Assembly (NCBI RefSeq): GCF_902859695.1
Contig: NZ_CADIJL010000006.1
Span: forward strand, 1 to 64,000
DNA length: 64,000 bases
Reading direction: 5' to 3'
Origin: Achromobacter ruhlandii
GTDB lineage: Bacteria; Pseudomonadota; Gammaproteobacteria; Burkholderiales; Burkholderiaceae_B
Below, one piece after another: positions 7,073 to 15,836 of the stretch. Position 1 is the stretch's first letter; every line of letters starts with the position of its first letter. The notes under the pieces are model-generated. The model saw nothing but the letters and a program-made list of their open reading frames with translations, did not search any database and was not told where the DNA came from. The position numbers were made by a program, and so were the translations under genes.

Positions 7073-9144
7073 TGCGTATGGGTCGGGGTGGCGGCGCGCG
7101 AGGCCTGCGTGGGCATGGGTTCCTGCGTCAAGGTGCCCGGCTCGGAGGGGGATGGCCGTATCACCACGGCGTTGTGGCTGTCGTTGGCGCCCAGCTTGGG
7201 CAGGTCCGCGGGCCGCGCGGCCAGGTTGGCGAAGGGGCCGCCGCCGGTGGCCGGCATGCCGTCCAGCGTCAGGCTGGCGGCCCACTGGCCATCGCGGCGC
7301 GAGAGCACCTGGTAACGCTGGGGGCCGCCCGCCATGCGCGCCACCACATACAACGTGCCATTGATGAGATGGAGCGCCGGCGGTGACGCGGCCTCGGCCT
7401 CCAGCCGCGTCGGCTTGCCGCGTTCGACCAGCCAGAGCGGGCCATCGGCGCGTTCCAGGATCGCCAGGACCACGTTGCCCTGGGCATCGGCGTCGATGGC
7501 GGGGCGGCCGATATAGGGCACGCCCAGGTCGGCGGGCGCGCTCCAGTCCATGTCCATGTCCGTGGTATCGCCAGCTTCTTCCAGGCGGGTCAGGTGATTG
7601 TTGGCGCGTTGGCGGAAATAGAGTTCGACCCGGTGTTCATGGTTGCGGATCGCGGCCAGTCCGCCGGCCGCTTGGGGCGCGGGGATGCGGCGCCAGGGCT
7701 GCCAGTCGGGGCGCTGGCCTTTGGCGGCGGGCCGTTGGCGGGTGTAGAACAGCTGGCCGCCGCCCGCCGATGCGAACACGATGTAGCGGCCATCGTTGCC
7801 ACGCACGACCGCGGGCGCGCCGGTGGCGCCGTCCAGCGGCGGCAGGCTTTGCCAGGTGCTCCAGCTGCCGTCGATGCCTGAGGGCGCGATCCAGTGCAGC
7901 AGGCCGTCGTAGCCCAGAGCCACGGCGGCGGCCTCGCCGCGCGGCGCCACGGCCGGGATCTGCGTGACGCGGATGCCGGCCAGTGCCTGCCACCCCTGCC
8001 AGGTGCCATCGTGGCGCTGCTTGTTGGCCCACACCCCGCCCAGGGGATCGCGCGCCATCAGGCCGGCGGTGCCGTCGGCGTGGCCGAACGTGACCAGCGG
8101 GCCGCTGGTGCGCCCGCCCAGGCTCTGCCAGCGGCGCTGGCCCGAGTCCCAGCGGTTGACGGCGGCATTGGTTTCGCCGGCGGCGAACACCACCAGGCCG
8201 TCGCGTCCATCCGGATAGATCTGCGGCGGCATGTCCTGCCGTGACACGTAGTAGGCGCGCTGCACCCAGGCGGCGGCCGGCCCGGCGGGCTCCTTGCAGC
8301 CCGTGGGGCCGGCGCAATAGTGGTAGTCGTTCCAGGCATAGTGCTGGAAGATCACCGATTTGGTGGCGATTTCGTTTTCGGCGAGGTTGCTGGCGCGTTC
8401 CTGGCTGGGGTAGTCGATGTAGCCGGTCTCGGCATAGTTGCCGGGCGCGCGCAGCATGGCCGCGCGCACCAGCCGCGCGCTGGCGATATGGTCGGGATGC
8501 CCGTGTCCGGCGCAGCGCCAGCACAACTGCGTGTAAGGCACCGTGATGGTGTCGTCCAGGTGACGCACCGTGGTCGGTTGATACTGGCGGATCAGTTCGG
8601 CCAGGGTGTCGACCAGTTGCTCGCGCGAGTAGACCTCGGGGTAGGGGCCGAGCGTGTCCACCATTTGCCCCGGTTCGGATTCGGTGCGGCTCAGCGGCGT
8701 GAGGCTGCCCCAGCCCTTGCCCAGCCAGGGGTCCTTCAGGCGCAGGTGCCACAGTTGCACGCGCGGATTGCCGCTCAGGGTGAAGCGCGCAATCTGCCGC
8801 GGGCCGACGCGGCCGGCGCTTTCTTTCCAGAGATCGGGCTGGCGCGCCATGTAGGCGTAGGCGGCGCGCACACCGCGCTCGCGGCCCAGCATGTAAGTGT
8901 CGCCTTCACCGGCGTCGCTGGCCGTCAGATAGACCACGCGCACGCAGCCGCCGGCCGCGATGTTGGAGGCGATGTCCGGGTTCATGAACAGCAGGTCGTC
9001 GTCCAGGTGGGCGACGAAGGCCAGGTCCTTGATGCCGTTGCACTGCGCCAGCGTGGGCGGCGCGGCGAGGGCGGGGGAGGCCAGGCAGGCGAAGAACAGC
9101 GCCCGCGCGGCAAGGGAGAGCAGGGTCGTGAGTATCCGCGTCAA
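7069..9144 (-). CDS. Secreted PIG-L family deacetylase with C-terminal beta-propeller
   Basis: I place the start at a TTG (9144) because it directly precedes a good signal peptide (residues 2-28) and has GGAG about 10 bases upstream; no ATG fits. The 691-residue protein has a PIG-L/LmbE deacetylase domain (about 38-330), with the metal motif A-H-L-D-D-D at 45-50 and a later G-H-G-H-P-D-H. Family members are zinc-dependent N-acetylglucosamine deacetylases. The C-terminal half (about 330-620) has repeated W-x-x-W/L and G-x-(D/G)-G elements typical of PLL or tectonin-like lectin propellers. Together they suggest a secreted, glycan-binding deacetylase. It is coupled to the next gene by an ATGA overlap. 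Confidence 0.8.
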   Translation of the reverse strand: MTRILTTLLSLAARALFFACLASPALAAPPTLAQCNGIKDLAFVAHLDDDLLFMNPDIASNIAAGGCVRVVYLTASDAGEGDTYMLGRERGVRAAYAYMARQPDLWKESAGRVGPRQIARFTLSGNPRVQLWHLRLKDPWLGKGWGSLTPLSRTESEPGQMVDTLGPYPEVYSREQLVDTLAELIRQYQPTTVRHLDDTITVPYTQLCWRCAGHGHPDHIASARLVRAAMLRAPGNYAETGYIDYPSQERASNLAENEIATKSVIFQHYAWNDYHYCAGPTGCKEPAGPAAAWVQRAYYVSRQDMPPQIYPDGRDGLVVFAAGETNAAVNRWDSGQRRWQSLGGRTSGPLVTFGHADGTAGLMARDPLGGVWANKQRHDGTWQGWQALAGIRVTQIPAVAPRGEAAAVALGYDGLLHWIAPSGIDGSWSTWQSLPPLDGATGAPAVVRGNDGRYIVFASAGGGQLFYTRQRPAAKGQRPDWQPWRRIPAPQAAGGLAAIRNHEHRVELYFRQRANNHLTRLEEAGDTTDMDMDWSAPADLGVPYIGRPAIDADAQGNVVLAILERADGPLWLVERGKPTRLEAEAASPPALHLINGTLYVVARMAGGPQRYQVLSRRDGQWAASLTLDGMPATGGGPFANLAARPADLPKLGANDSHNAVVIRPSPSEPGTLTQEPMPTQASRAATPTHTQ

Positions 9145-9480
9145 GAGGCGTGGCTCCGGAAGGCAGGGATATGAAATTGCCGGTTGCTGGCATCTTAGCA
9201 AGTCATGGCGGAGCCCGGGAGGGACGGCCAGCGCGGGCAGGGGCCGGCACGGCCCCTCGGCCAGGCGCGCCCGGGGCAATCGAATAGATGTTGAGAATAA
9301 ATCTCAGTACAATGCCGCGACGATCAACCCGCCCGCGCCCGGCGCGTCGCGGTCCGCCGGCTCATCCGTGGTCTCCGTGTTGCTTCTGCCGTTCCCTCTT
9401 CGCACCGCTTGCATGGCACTGGCATCGCCCAGGCCGGCGTCGCCGTGGCCGATCCGGCCGGCATGGACGGGGCGGGCGGC
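9145..9480. other. Intergenic region upstream of the FecI-type sigma gene
   Basis: This stretch of about 336 bases separates a divergent pair. The frame of the sigma gene stays open back to a TTG at 9409 and an ATG at 9463, so some of it could be coding, but the residues are not FecI-like. An AT-rich island near 9283-9310 holds the Fur-box candidate. I see no other gene or RNA structure here. Confidence 0.5.
9292..9306 (+). promoter_or_regulatory. Candidate Fur box
   Basis: The 15-mer TGAGAATAAATCTCA has perfect 5-base inverted arms. It matches 11 of the 14 defined positions of the 7-1-7 Fur consensus TGATAATnATTATCA. It stands in an AT-rich island within very GC-rich sequence, upstream of a FecI-type sigma gene, where iron repression is expected. 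Confidence 0.6.
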
Positions 9481-10149
9481 ATGAGCCGCAATCCATTGCT
9501 GGCCTCGGACGGCACCGCCGCGCCTGCCGAGGCCGATAACGAAAGCCCGGGCGGCATCGCCAAGGCCTACACGCGCTGGCGCCTGCCGCTGCTACGCGGC
9601 CTGGCGCGGTTCAAGGGCAGCATCGGCAGCGCCGAAGACGCGCTGCATGATGGCGTTGTCAAATGGGTGGCCGCCAATCCGGCCTTGGATTCCATCGACG
9701 AACAGGGCGCCTATCTGCGCAGGACCGTTCTGAATGGGGTCGCCGACGAGTTCCGAGAGCGCGAGGCCGGCCGCCGCCTGCGCACGGTGTCGTTGGACGA
9801 GGTCGAAGCGGATGCACAGGCCTGGGTGGCGGATGAGGCGTCGTGTCCGCTGCGCGCGGCCGCGCACCAGCAGCGGCTGCAACGCCTGGGCGAAGCGCTG
9901 CGCGAATTGCCGGAGCGCCAGCGCGAAGCCTTCGTCCTGAGCCGTTTCGATGGACTGACGCAGGATGAAATCGCCAGCCGCATGCAGATCTCGCGGCGCA
10001 TGGTCGTCAAGCACCTGGCGCGTGCCATCGCCTACTGCGAGGTCCGTGTGCACTATGCTACGGTTGCGCAGATGCAGCAGATGCATCGGTCCGCCGCCGA
10101 TGATGGCGGGCCGGACAAGAACAACAATAGCGACGCCGCCTCGTCATGA
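9481..10149 (+). CDS. FecI-type ECF sigma factor (iron-siderophore signalling)
   Basis: The protein has 222 residues from the chosen ATG at 9481; ATG 9463 is an alternative. It has sigma region 2 (about residues 20-90) and region 4 (about 140-190), the latter with the pattern L-P-E-R-Q-R-E-A-F followed by D-G-L-T-Q-D-E-I-A. This is the FecI arrangement: a sigma factor activated by FecR when a TonB transducer binds its ferric siderophore. The stop overlaps the fecR start (ATGA). The C-terminal tail beyond region 4 is polar and Asn/Asp-rich. The upstream Fur-box candidate suggests iron repression. Confidence 0.85.
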   Translation: MSRNPLLASDGTAAPAEADNESPGGIAKAYTRWRLPLLRGLARFKGSIGSAEDALHDGVVKWVAANPALDSIDEQGAYLRRTVLNGVADEFREREAGRRLRTVSLDEVEADAQAWVADEASCPLRAAAHQQRLQRLGEALRELPERQREAFVLSRFDGLTQDEIASRMQISRRMVVKHLARAIAYCEVRVHYATVAQMQQMHRSAADDGGPDKNNNSDAASS

Positions 10150-11150
10150 CCGACTCCCCTTCCTCCGCTCCTTCCGACCTGCTCGTCTTGCACGAGGCGG
10201 CGGCCGAATGGCTGGTGCGCCGCCAGGATGCCAGTTGGTCGACCCAGGACGAGCGCGACCTGGACGCCTGGCTGGCCGCCAGTCCGGCGCACCGCGGGGC
10301 TTACGCACAGGTGTCGCGTACCTGGCGGGATCTGTCGGACACGCCACGGCCCACGCTGGCGTCGGATCGGCCGGCCGCCGCGGCGCCGCGCGGGTGGCGG
10401 GGGCTGATGGGCCAGGCGGTTTTCTCCCGTGCCCTGGCCGCCGTCTGTGCCATGCTGGTGGTGGGCGCGGGCGTCAGCGGGTACCACTGGGCCAACACGC
10501 CCGGGTATGTGCTGGAGGTCAGCACCGGCGCTGGCGAGATGCGCCAGGTGGATTTGCCCGATGGTTCCCATATCGCCGTGAATTTCGGCAGCACGCTGCA
10601 GGTGCGCTACTACCCGGGCCGTCGCGAGGTCGTGCTGAACCAGGGCGAGGGTTTCTTCGAGGTAGCGCCGGACAGCGGCCGGCCCTTCACCGTGGATGCG
10701 CGCCAGAGCCGCGTCACGGTGGTGGGCACGGCCTTCAACGTGCGCACGACGCCGGATGAAGTGTTCGTCAAGGTCCTGCATGGCCGGGTGCGGGTGCAGC
10801 CGGACCGCGCCAAGGCCGGGACGGAACTGGCGTTGGGTGCCGAGCAAGGCGTGTCGGTGGACACGCGCGCGGCCTCCTACCAGACGACGGCCGTGGCCGC
10901 CGACGGCATCGGCGGATGGCGCAATGGCCGATTGGTGTTCCGGCGCACGCCCCTGGGCGAGGTGGCGCAGGAGGTGGCCCAATACCTGGGCAGGCCGATA
11001 GCCTTGGGATCGCCAGGACTGAAATCCCTGCCGGTCTCGGGCTTTGCCGCCACCACGGCGCCCGCCGCGTTTGTGGAAGCGTTGCCGGACCTGTTGCCGT
11101 TGCGGGTGGCGCGCACGCCCGATGGCGGCTATCTGATCCTAGCGCGCTGA
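10146..11150 (+). CDS. FecR family anti-sigma regulator
   Basis: This 334-residue protein has an N-terminal cytoplasmic anti-sigma part (DUF4880-like, about residues 10-60, with W-L and a later S-P-A-H-R). One transmembrane segment follows (about 93-113), then a periplasmic FecR domain (about 120-225) and a C-terminal secretin/TonB short N-terminal-like segment (about 255-330). FecR proteins carry the siderophore signal from the outer-membrane transducer to the FecI sigma factor. Its ATG overlaps the sigma stop codon. The STN-bearing receptor downstream is the expected partner. Confidence 0.9.
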   Translation: MTDSPSSAPSDLLVLHEAAAEWLVRRQDASWSTQDERDLDAWLAASPAHRGAYAQVSRTWRDLSDTPRPTLASDRPAAAAPRGWRGLMGQAVFSRALAAVCAMLVVGAGVSGYHWANTPGYVLEVSTGAGEMRQVDLPDGSHIAVNFGSTLQVRYYPGRREVVLNQGEGFFEVAPDSGRPFTVDARQSRVTVVGTAFNVRTTPDEVFVKVLHGRVRVQPDRAKAGTELALGAEQGVSVDTRAASYQTTAVAADGIGGWRNGRLVFRRTPLGEVAQEVAQYLGRPIALGSPGLKSLPVSGFAATTAPAAFVEALPDLLPLRVARTPDGGYLILAR

Positions 11151-11263
11151 GCCGCCAGGCGCCCGCTGGAATTTATTTTTTTGCCGGGGTTCCCAATCCC
11201 GTCCTGAAATCCGTTTACCCCTGCAAGGCCGGTATCGGTCAACAACAGTGAGTGGGAGTGGGA

Positions 11264-13735
11264 ATGGGACGGGGTATGTTGAGAAGCGCGCTGGCGGGTG
11301 GCGCGTTGACCGCCGGCATGCGGGCCAGGGCGGTTCCGCTGCTGGTGGCGGGGGCGGTGGCCGCCATGGCCGCGCCGCTGGCGCAGGCGCAGCAACCGGC
11401 GCCGCGAATGCAGTTCAGTATTCCGGCCCAACCGCTGGACCGTGCCTTGAGGCTGTTCTCGGAGCAATCCCGGCATCAGGTGCTGTTCGATGAAGCGGCG
11501 GTGGCTGGCCAGCAGGGGCCGGCCGTCGACGGCCGCTACACGCCACGCGAGGCGCTGGACAGGCTGCTGGCCGGCACCCACGTGCGGGTCAACAGCAGCC
11601 GGCCCGACGTATTCACCCTGACCGCCAGCGGCCAGTCCGCGGGCGATGCCGTGACGTTGCAGGCGGTTACGGTCAGCGGTGGCGCCCTGCGCGACCCGAC
11701 CACGGAACTGACGGGTTCCTACACGAGCGGGGCGCTGACCATCGGCAAGCTGGCGCAGTCGATCCGCGAAACGCCGCAGTCGGTCAGCGTGATCACGCGG
11801 CGGCAACTGGACGACAAGAACCTGACCACTCTGGACGAGGCGCTGGCGCAGACCACCGGCGTGACCAAGACGGCACGCAACTTCGGCAACCACAAGTTCT
11901 CGATACGCGGCTTCACGGTCGATGACAACAACTACCTGGTCGACGGCGTGGCCGGCATCGTCTATGCGCCGGTGGGCTGGCTGCCCATCGATACCGCGGT
12001 GTTCGACCGGGTCGAAGTGCTGCGCGGCGCGGGCGGCTTGATGCTGGGTTCGGCCGACCCCAGCGGCGCGATCAACATGGTGCGCAAGCGCCCGCGCGGC
12101 GAGGGCCACCTGGAAATGACCGCCACGGCGGGGGCGTGGGACAACTATCGCATGGAGTTCGATGGCGGCGGCCCCATCAATACCGCCGGCACGGTGCGCG
12201 GACGCATTGTCACGGCCTATCAGGACCGGCACTACTTCTACGATGGCACCAAGTCCAGGTCGCCGCTGTTCTACGGCGTGATCGACGCCGATGTCGGGCA
12301 GGACACCACGCTGACGTTCGGCGCGCGCCATCAGGCAACCGACACCGACGGCTATTGGCTGTTCGGGCTGCCCCGCTACACCGACGGCGGCCCACTCGAC
12401 GTCAAGCGCTCGACCTCCTTGATCCAGGACTGGAACCGGCAGAAGGGGCTGGTCAACGAGATCTTCGCCGAAGCCGAGCACCGTTTCTCCAAGGACTGGA
12501 AGGCGCGGCTGTCGCTCAATAGCACCGAGGTTGACCTGGACCAGCGCGTGGCCATTCCGATTGGCGGCGTGGACCGGGCGACCGGGCTCGGCTCCAGCTT
12601 CTACACCACCTATTTCAACCGCGCGCGGGTACGTAGCGATGGCGTCGACCTGAACACCACTGGCAGTTTCCAGGCGCTGGGCGGCACGCACCAGGTCCTG
12701 CTGGGCGCCAGTTGGGCACGCCAGCGCATCAACCAGAAGTCGGCTAGCCTGGACACCGACATGCCGATCGATGTGTACCATCCGGACCATTCCTCCCTGT
12801 CCACGCCGGCGCGTCCGGACTGGGACTCGAAGGAAACCGCGCGGGGCGAACAGGCCGCGCTGTACGGCAATATGCGGCTGCAACTGGCGGACCCGCTGCA
12901 TCTGCTGCTGGGCGGTCGGCTGAGTTGGCTGAAGTACCACTCCAGCGACGGCCTGACGGGCGCGAAGACCCGCGACTACCAGCAGAAGCACGAGTTCACG
13001 CCCTATGCCGGGTTGGTCTATGACCTCAACAAGCAATGGTCCGTCTACACCAGCTATGCGGATATCTTCCTGCCGCAGAGTTCCTACGTGACGTCGTCGG
13101 GCTCGCCGCTGGACCCGGCCATCGGCGCCAACTACGAGGCGGGAATCAAGGGCGAACTCTACGACGGGCGCCTGAACCTGTCGGCGGCGGTGTTCGCGGT
13201 CAAGAAGTCCGGCATCGCCGTGGTGGACGAGTCCAATCCGGGCGGATGCACCGGTTCGCTGGCCTCCAGCGACTGCTATCGCAATGGCAGCACGCTGCGC
13301 AGCAAGGGCTTCGAGCTGGAAGCCAGTGGCGAACTGTCGCCGGGCTGGCAGGTGATGGCGGGCTATACGTTCGTCACCAGCCGCGATGATGATGGCGAGA
13401 CCATCAGCGCGGAGACGCCGCGCCATCTGTTCCGGCTGTCTACTACCTATCAACTGCCGGGACGCTGGAACGCCTTCAGCATCGGTGGAGGTGTGTCCGC
13501 GCAAAGCGGTTATTCGTATCCCGCCTACGACGACACGTCGGTGCGGATGGGCGCGCCCGGCCGCGCGGTGTGGGACTTGCGCGCCGGCTACCGTATCGAC
13601 AAGCACTGGAGCCTGGCCCTGAACGTGGCTAACGTCTTCGATAAACACTATTACGGAATGGTGAGCCAGATCCGCCGCGGCAACCACTTCGGCGAGCCGC
13701 GCAACGTGATGCTGACCTTGCGCGGCACGCTATGA
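11264..13735 (+). CDS. TonB-dependent siderophore receptor/transducer
   Basis: The protein has 823 residues from ATG 11264, which has GGGAG just upstream; GTG 11252 and ATG 11276 are alternatives. It has a signal peptide ending A-Q-A near residue 42 and an STN signalling domain (about 49-115). The plug (about 150-260) includes S-I-R-G-F and V-E-V-L-R-G, and a 22-strand barrel fills the rest. The STN domain marks it as a transducer that signals to FecR. The order sigma, FecR, receptor, PepSY protein matches the fox ferrioxamine locus of Pseudomonas, so a hydroxamate siderophore is possible but unproven. The final residue is Leu rather than the usual Phe or Trp. Confidence 0.9.
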   Translation: MGRGMLRSALAGGALTAGMRARAVPLLVAGAVAAMAAPLAQAQQPAPRMQFSIPAQPLDRALRLFSEQSRHQVLFDEAAVAGQQGPAVDGRYTPREALDRLLAGTHVRVNSSRPDVFTLTASGQSAGDAVTLQAVTVSGGALRDPTTELTGSYTSGALTIGKLAQSIRETPQSVSVITRRQLDDKNLTTLDEALAQTTGVTKTARNFGNHKFSIRGFTVDDNNYLVDGVAGIVYAPVGWLPIDTAVFDRVEVLRGAGGLMLGSADPSGAINMVRKRPRGEGHLEMTATAGAWDNYRMEFDGGGPINTAGTVRGRIVTAYQDRHYFYDGTKSRSPLFYGVIDADVGQDTTLTFGARHQATDTDGYWLFGLPRYTDGGPLDVKRSTSLIQDWNRQKGLVNEIFAEAEHRFSKDWKARLSLNSTEVDLDQRVAIPIGGVDRATGLGSSFYTTYFNRARVRSDGVDLNTTGSFQALGGTHQVLLGASWARQRINQKSASLDTDMPIDVYHPDHSSLSTPARPDWDSKETARGEQAALYGNMRLQLADPLHLLLGGRLSWLKYHSSDGLTGAKTRDYQQKHEFTPYAGLVYDLNKQWSVYTSYADIFLPQSSYVTSSGSPLDPAIGANYEAGIKGELYDGRLNLSAAVFAVKKSGIAVVDESNPGGCTGSLASSDCYRNGSTLRSKGFELEASGELSPGWQVMAGYTFVTSRDDDGETISAETPRHLFRLSTTYQLPGRWNAFSIGGGVSAQSGYSYPAYDDTSVRMGAPGRAVWDLRAGYRIDKHWSLALNVANVFDKHYYGMVSQIRRGNHFGEPRNVMLTLRGTL

Positions 13736-13749
13736 CCCGCCACGCGGCC

Positions 13750-13785
13750 GCCTCATGCCGGCGCGCCCGAGCGCCGGCATGAGGC
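13750..13785 (+). repeat. Perfect 15-bp inverted repeat spanning both candidate starts of the PepSY gene
   Basis: Arms 13750-13764 and 13771-13785 are perfectly complementary with a 6-base loop; the left arm is GCCTCATGCCGGCGC. Each arm contains one of the two in-frame candidate ATGs (13755 and 13779). The structure begins 15 bases after the receptor stop. There is no T-run after it, so it is not a typical intrinsic terminator. Confidence 0.8.
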
Positions 13786-15689
13786 CGGGATTCCGCCAGA
13801 GCATGGCCTGGCTGCACACCTGGTGCGGCCTGGTCTGCGGCTGGCTGCTCTGCGCCATCATGCTGACCGGCACGCTCAGCGTCTTTCGCGAGCCCATCAC
13901 GCGCTGGATGCAGGCGGAGCCGTTACCCGATCCCGCCGCCGGCATTGGCGCCGAAGGCCAGGCGCAATGGCTGGTTGGCGCGACACGGATGCTGGCGGCG
14001 CGCGGGGCCGACGCGCTCGCCTGGGACATCGCCTTGCCCACGCGGCCGGGACTGCCGATGCGCCTGGCCTGGCGCGACACCGAAGGCCGGGCGCACGAGG
14101 CCTGGATGGACCCGGCGACCGGGGCCGGGCGGGCGGCGCCGCCATCGCGCATGACAGAGGGCGGCCGCCATTTCATGTCCTTTCACTACACCTTGCACGG
14201 CGGTCTGCCGGGATTCTGGCTGGTGGGCGCGATATCGCTGTGCATGCTGGTGGCGCTGGTCTCCGGCGTGGTGGTGCACAAGCGCCTCTTCAAGGATTTC
14301 TTCACCTTCCGGCGCGGCAAGGGCCAGCGTAGCTGGCTCGACGCCCACAACGCCACGGGCGTGCTGGCGTTGCCGTTCCTGTTCATGATCTGCTACACGG
14401 GGCTGGCGTTCTTCTACACCAGCTACATGCCGTGGCCCCTGCATGCGGTGTATGGCGGGGAGGACGGCGCCTATCGCCGCTACAGGGCCGAACTGGCGCC
14501 CACGCCACCGGAACCTAGCCTCGCGGGGCCGGGCGAGGGGGGCGTGCCCGCCTTGCATCCCTTTCTATCGCGGGCGCGCGCGCTCACGGGGCAGGACGCA
14601 GCGTCGGTGGCCATCGAGCATCCCGGCGCCGCACGTAGCGTCGTGCGGGTGCTGGGCCGCAAAGACAGCCGCGCCGCGCCGCGCCTGTTGACGGGCGCGA
14701 GCCGGGTCGCCTTCGATGCGCGGTCCGGCGCGGTGCTGCAGGTCGTGCCGGCCTTCGAGGAGCGCGTGGCGGCGCATCACGTCCACGAGACGATCGAAAC
14801 CCTGCACAAGGCCGATTTCGGCGGCTGGGCGATGAAGTGGCTGTATTTCATCTGCGGCCTGGCGGGCACCGCGATGGTCGCCACCGGTACGCTGCTCTTC
14901 GCGCTCAAGCGGCGCAAGAAAAGCGAGCACGAATTCGGCGCGGCCACGGCCCATGTCTACCGCGTAGTGGAGGCGCTGAACGTGGCGGCGCTGGCCGGCA
15001 TCGCGCTGGCCAGCATCGCCTACCTCTATGCCAACCGGCTGATTCCCGCCGCGCTCGCCGGGCGCGATCTGTGGGAGATCCGCGCGTTCTTTGCCGTGTG
15101 GACGGCCTCGCTGGCCCATGCGCTGTGGCGCGAGCCCCGGCGTGCCTGGATCGGGCAACTGGCGCTGGCGGCGGTGCTGTGTCTTGGCCTGCCGCTGCTT
15201 AACTGGGCGACGGCGGGGCTGAACCTGTGGGCTTACGTCCGCCATGGACAGGGGCAGCAGGCGGGGGTGGAGCTCGCCGCGCTCGGCTTCGGCCTGGCGT
15301 TGGCGTACATCGCCTGTGCGTTGCGGCGTGGCTGGGCGCAGGAGCCGGCGGCGCAGGCGACCAAACCCGCGCCGCGCAAGCCGCCGCCGGCCCCGCGCGG
15401 GGACGATGGGGCCCATCGATGGCGGGTGGCCAGCCGCGTATTGGCGGCCGCCGTTGGAGGCTACGGCGTGTCGGCGCTGGCGCTGTCGGCCTTGGCGCTG
15501 GCACTACCCGGCATCGCCGGCGTGTCGCCGGCGGTGGCGGTCCTGGCGGGCACGTTGTCCAGCTTCGTCCTGTACCCGGTGATCGTGCTGGGCGTGTTCT
15601 GCGCCCGCGACGCCGGACGGGCGTGGGGGGCGTTGGCGTTGGCCGGCGCATTGTGCGCGGTGTTGCTGCTGCTGGGGTGGCAGCCGTAG
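13755..15689 (+). CDS. PepSY-type inner-membrane protein fused to a DUF3649-like domain
   Basis: The protein has up to 644 residues. Residues about 15-400 form a PepSY_TM protein: an N-terminal membrane helix, a periplasmic PepSY segment, paired helices around 155-215 with conserved His, and a further helix near 370. More helices follow (about 415-520). After a Pro/Arg-rich linker (about 535-555) the last 85 residues match the small DUF3649 iron-uptake membrane protein, with S-R-V-L-A-A-A-V-G-G-Y and two to three helices. The DUF3649 part is usually a separate gene. FoxB of Pseudomonas, a PepSY protein in the same operon position, helps reduce or release iron from ferrioxamine; a similar role is inferred. 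Start 13755 or 13779 is undecided. Confidence 0.8.
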   Translation: MPARPSAGMRPGFRQSMAWLHTWCGLVCGWLLCAIMLTGTLSVFREPITRWMQAEPLPDPAAGIGAEGQAQWLVGATRMLAARGADALAWDIALPTRPGLPMRLAWRDTEGRAHEAWMDPATGAGRAAPPSRMTEGGRHFMSFHYTLHGGLPGFWLVGAISLCMLVALVSGVVVHKRLFKDFFTFRRGKGQRSWLDAHNATGVLALPFLFMICYTGLAFFYTSYMPWPLHAVYGGEDGAYRRYRAELAPTPPEPSLAGPGEGGVPALHPFLSRARALTGQDAASVAIEHPGAARSVVRVLGRKDSRAAPRLLTGASRVAFDARSGAVLQVVPAFEERVAAHHVHETIETLHKADFGGWAMKWLYFICGLAGTAMVATGTLLFALKRRKKSEHEFGAATAHVYRVVEALNVAALAGIALASIAYLYANRLIPAALAGRDLWEIRAFFAVWTASLAHALWREPRRAWIGQLALAAVLCLGLPLLNWATAGLNLWAYVRHGQGQQAGVELAALGFGLALAYIACALRRGWAQEPAAQATKPAPRKPPPAPRGDDGAHRWRVASRVLAAAVGGYGVSALALSALALALPGIAGVSPAVAVLAGTLSSFVLYPVIVLGVFCARDAGRAWGALALAGALCAVLLLLGWQP

Positions 15690-15763
15690 GGGCGATCGCG
15701 TTCCGCCGGCCGAACGGGGAGCCGCTTGCCCGGGCCGCGCCGTGATCGTGGTTGACAGAAAGC

Positions 15764-15781
15764 CAACCAACTAGTAGATTG
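15764..15781. promoter_or_regulatory. Candidate TetR operator (copy 1)
   Basis: This sequence, CAACCAACTAGTAGATTG, matches 16 of 18 bases of the perfect palindrome found at 16486-16503. It lies 55 bases before the tetR ATG, suggesting autoregulation. Confidence 0.7.
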
Positions 15782-15836
15782 TTTTTCATTGCAGAGGCCC
15801 AGGCCCTGCACCATCCGCCGTTTTCGCTGGATCACC

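Noticed and set aside
11168-11196. GGAATT plus a 17-base spacer plus TCCCAA as a FecI-type promoter of the TonB receptor gene
   Set aside because: The position is right, but the -10 part does not match a FecI-type consensus well enough to support a call.
13750-13785. Inverted repeat as an intrinsic terminator of the TonB receptor gene
   Set aside because: The stem is strong, but it is followed by GC-rich coding sequence with no T-run, and it contains the start codons of the next gene. It is kept as a possible translational control element instead.
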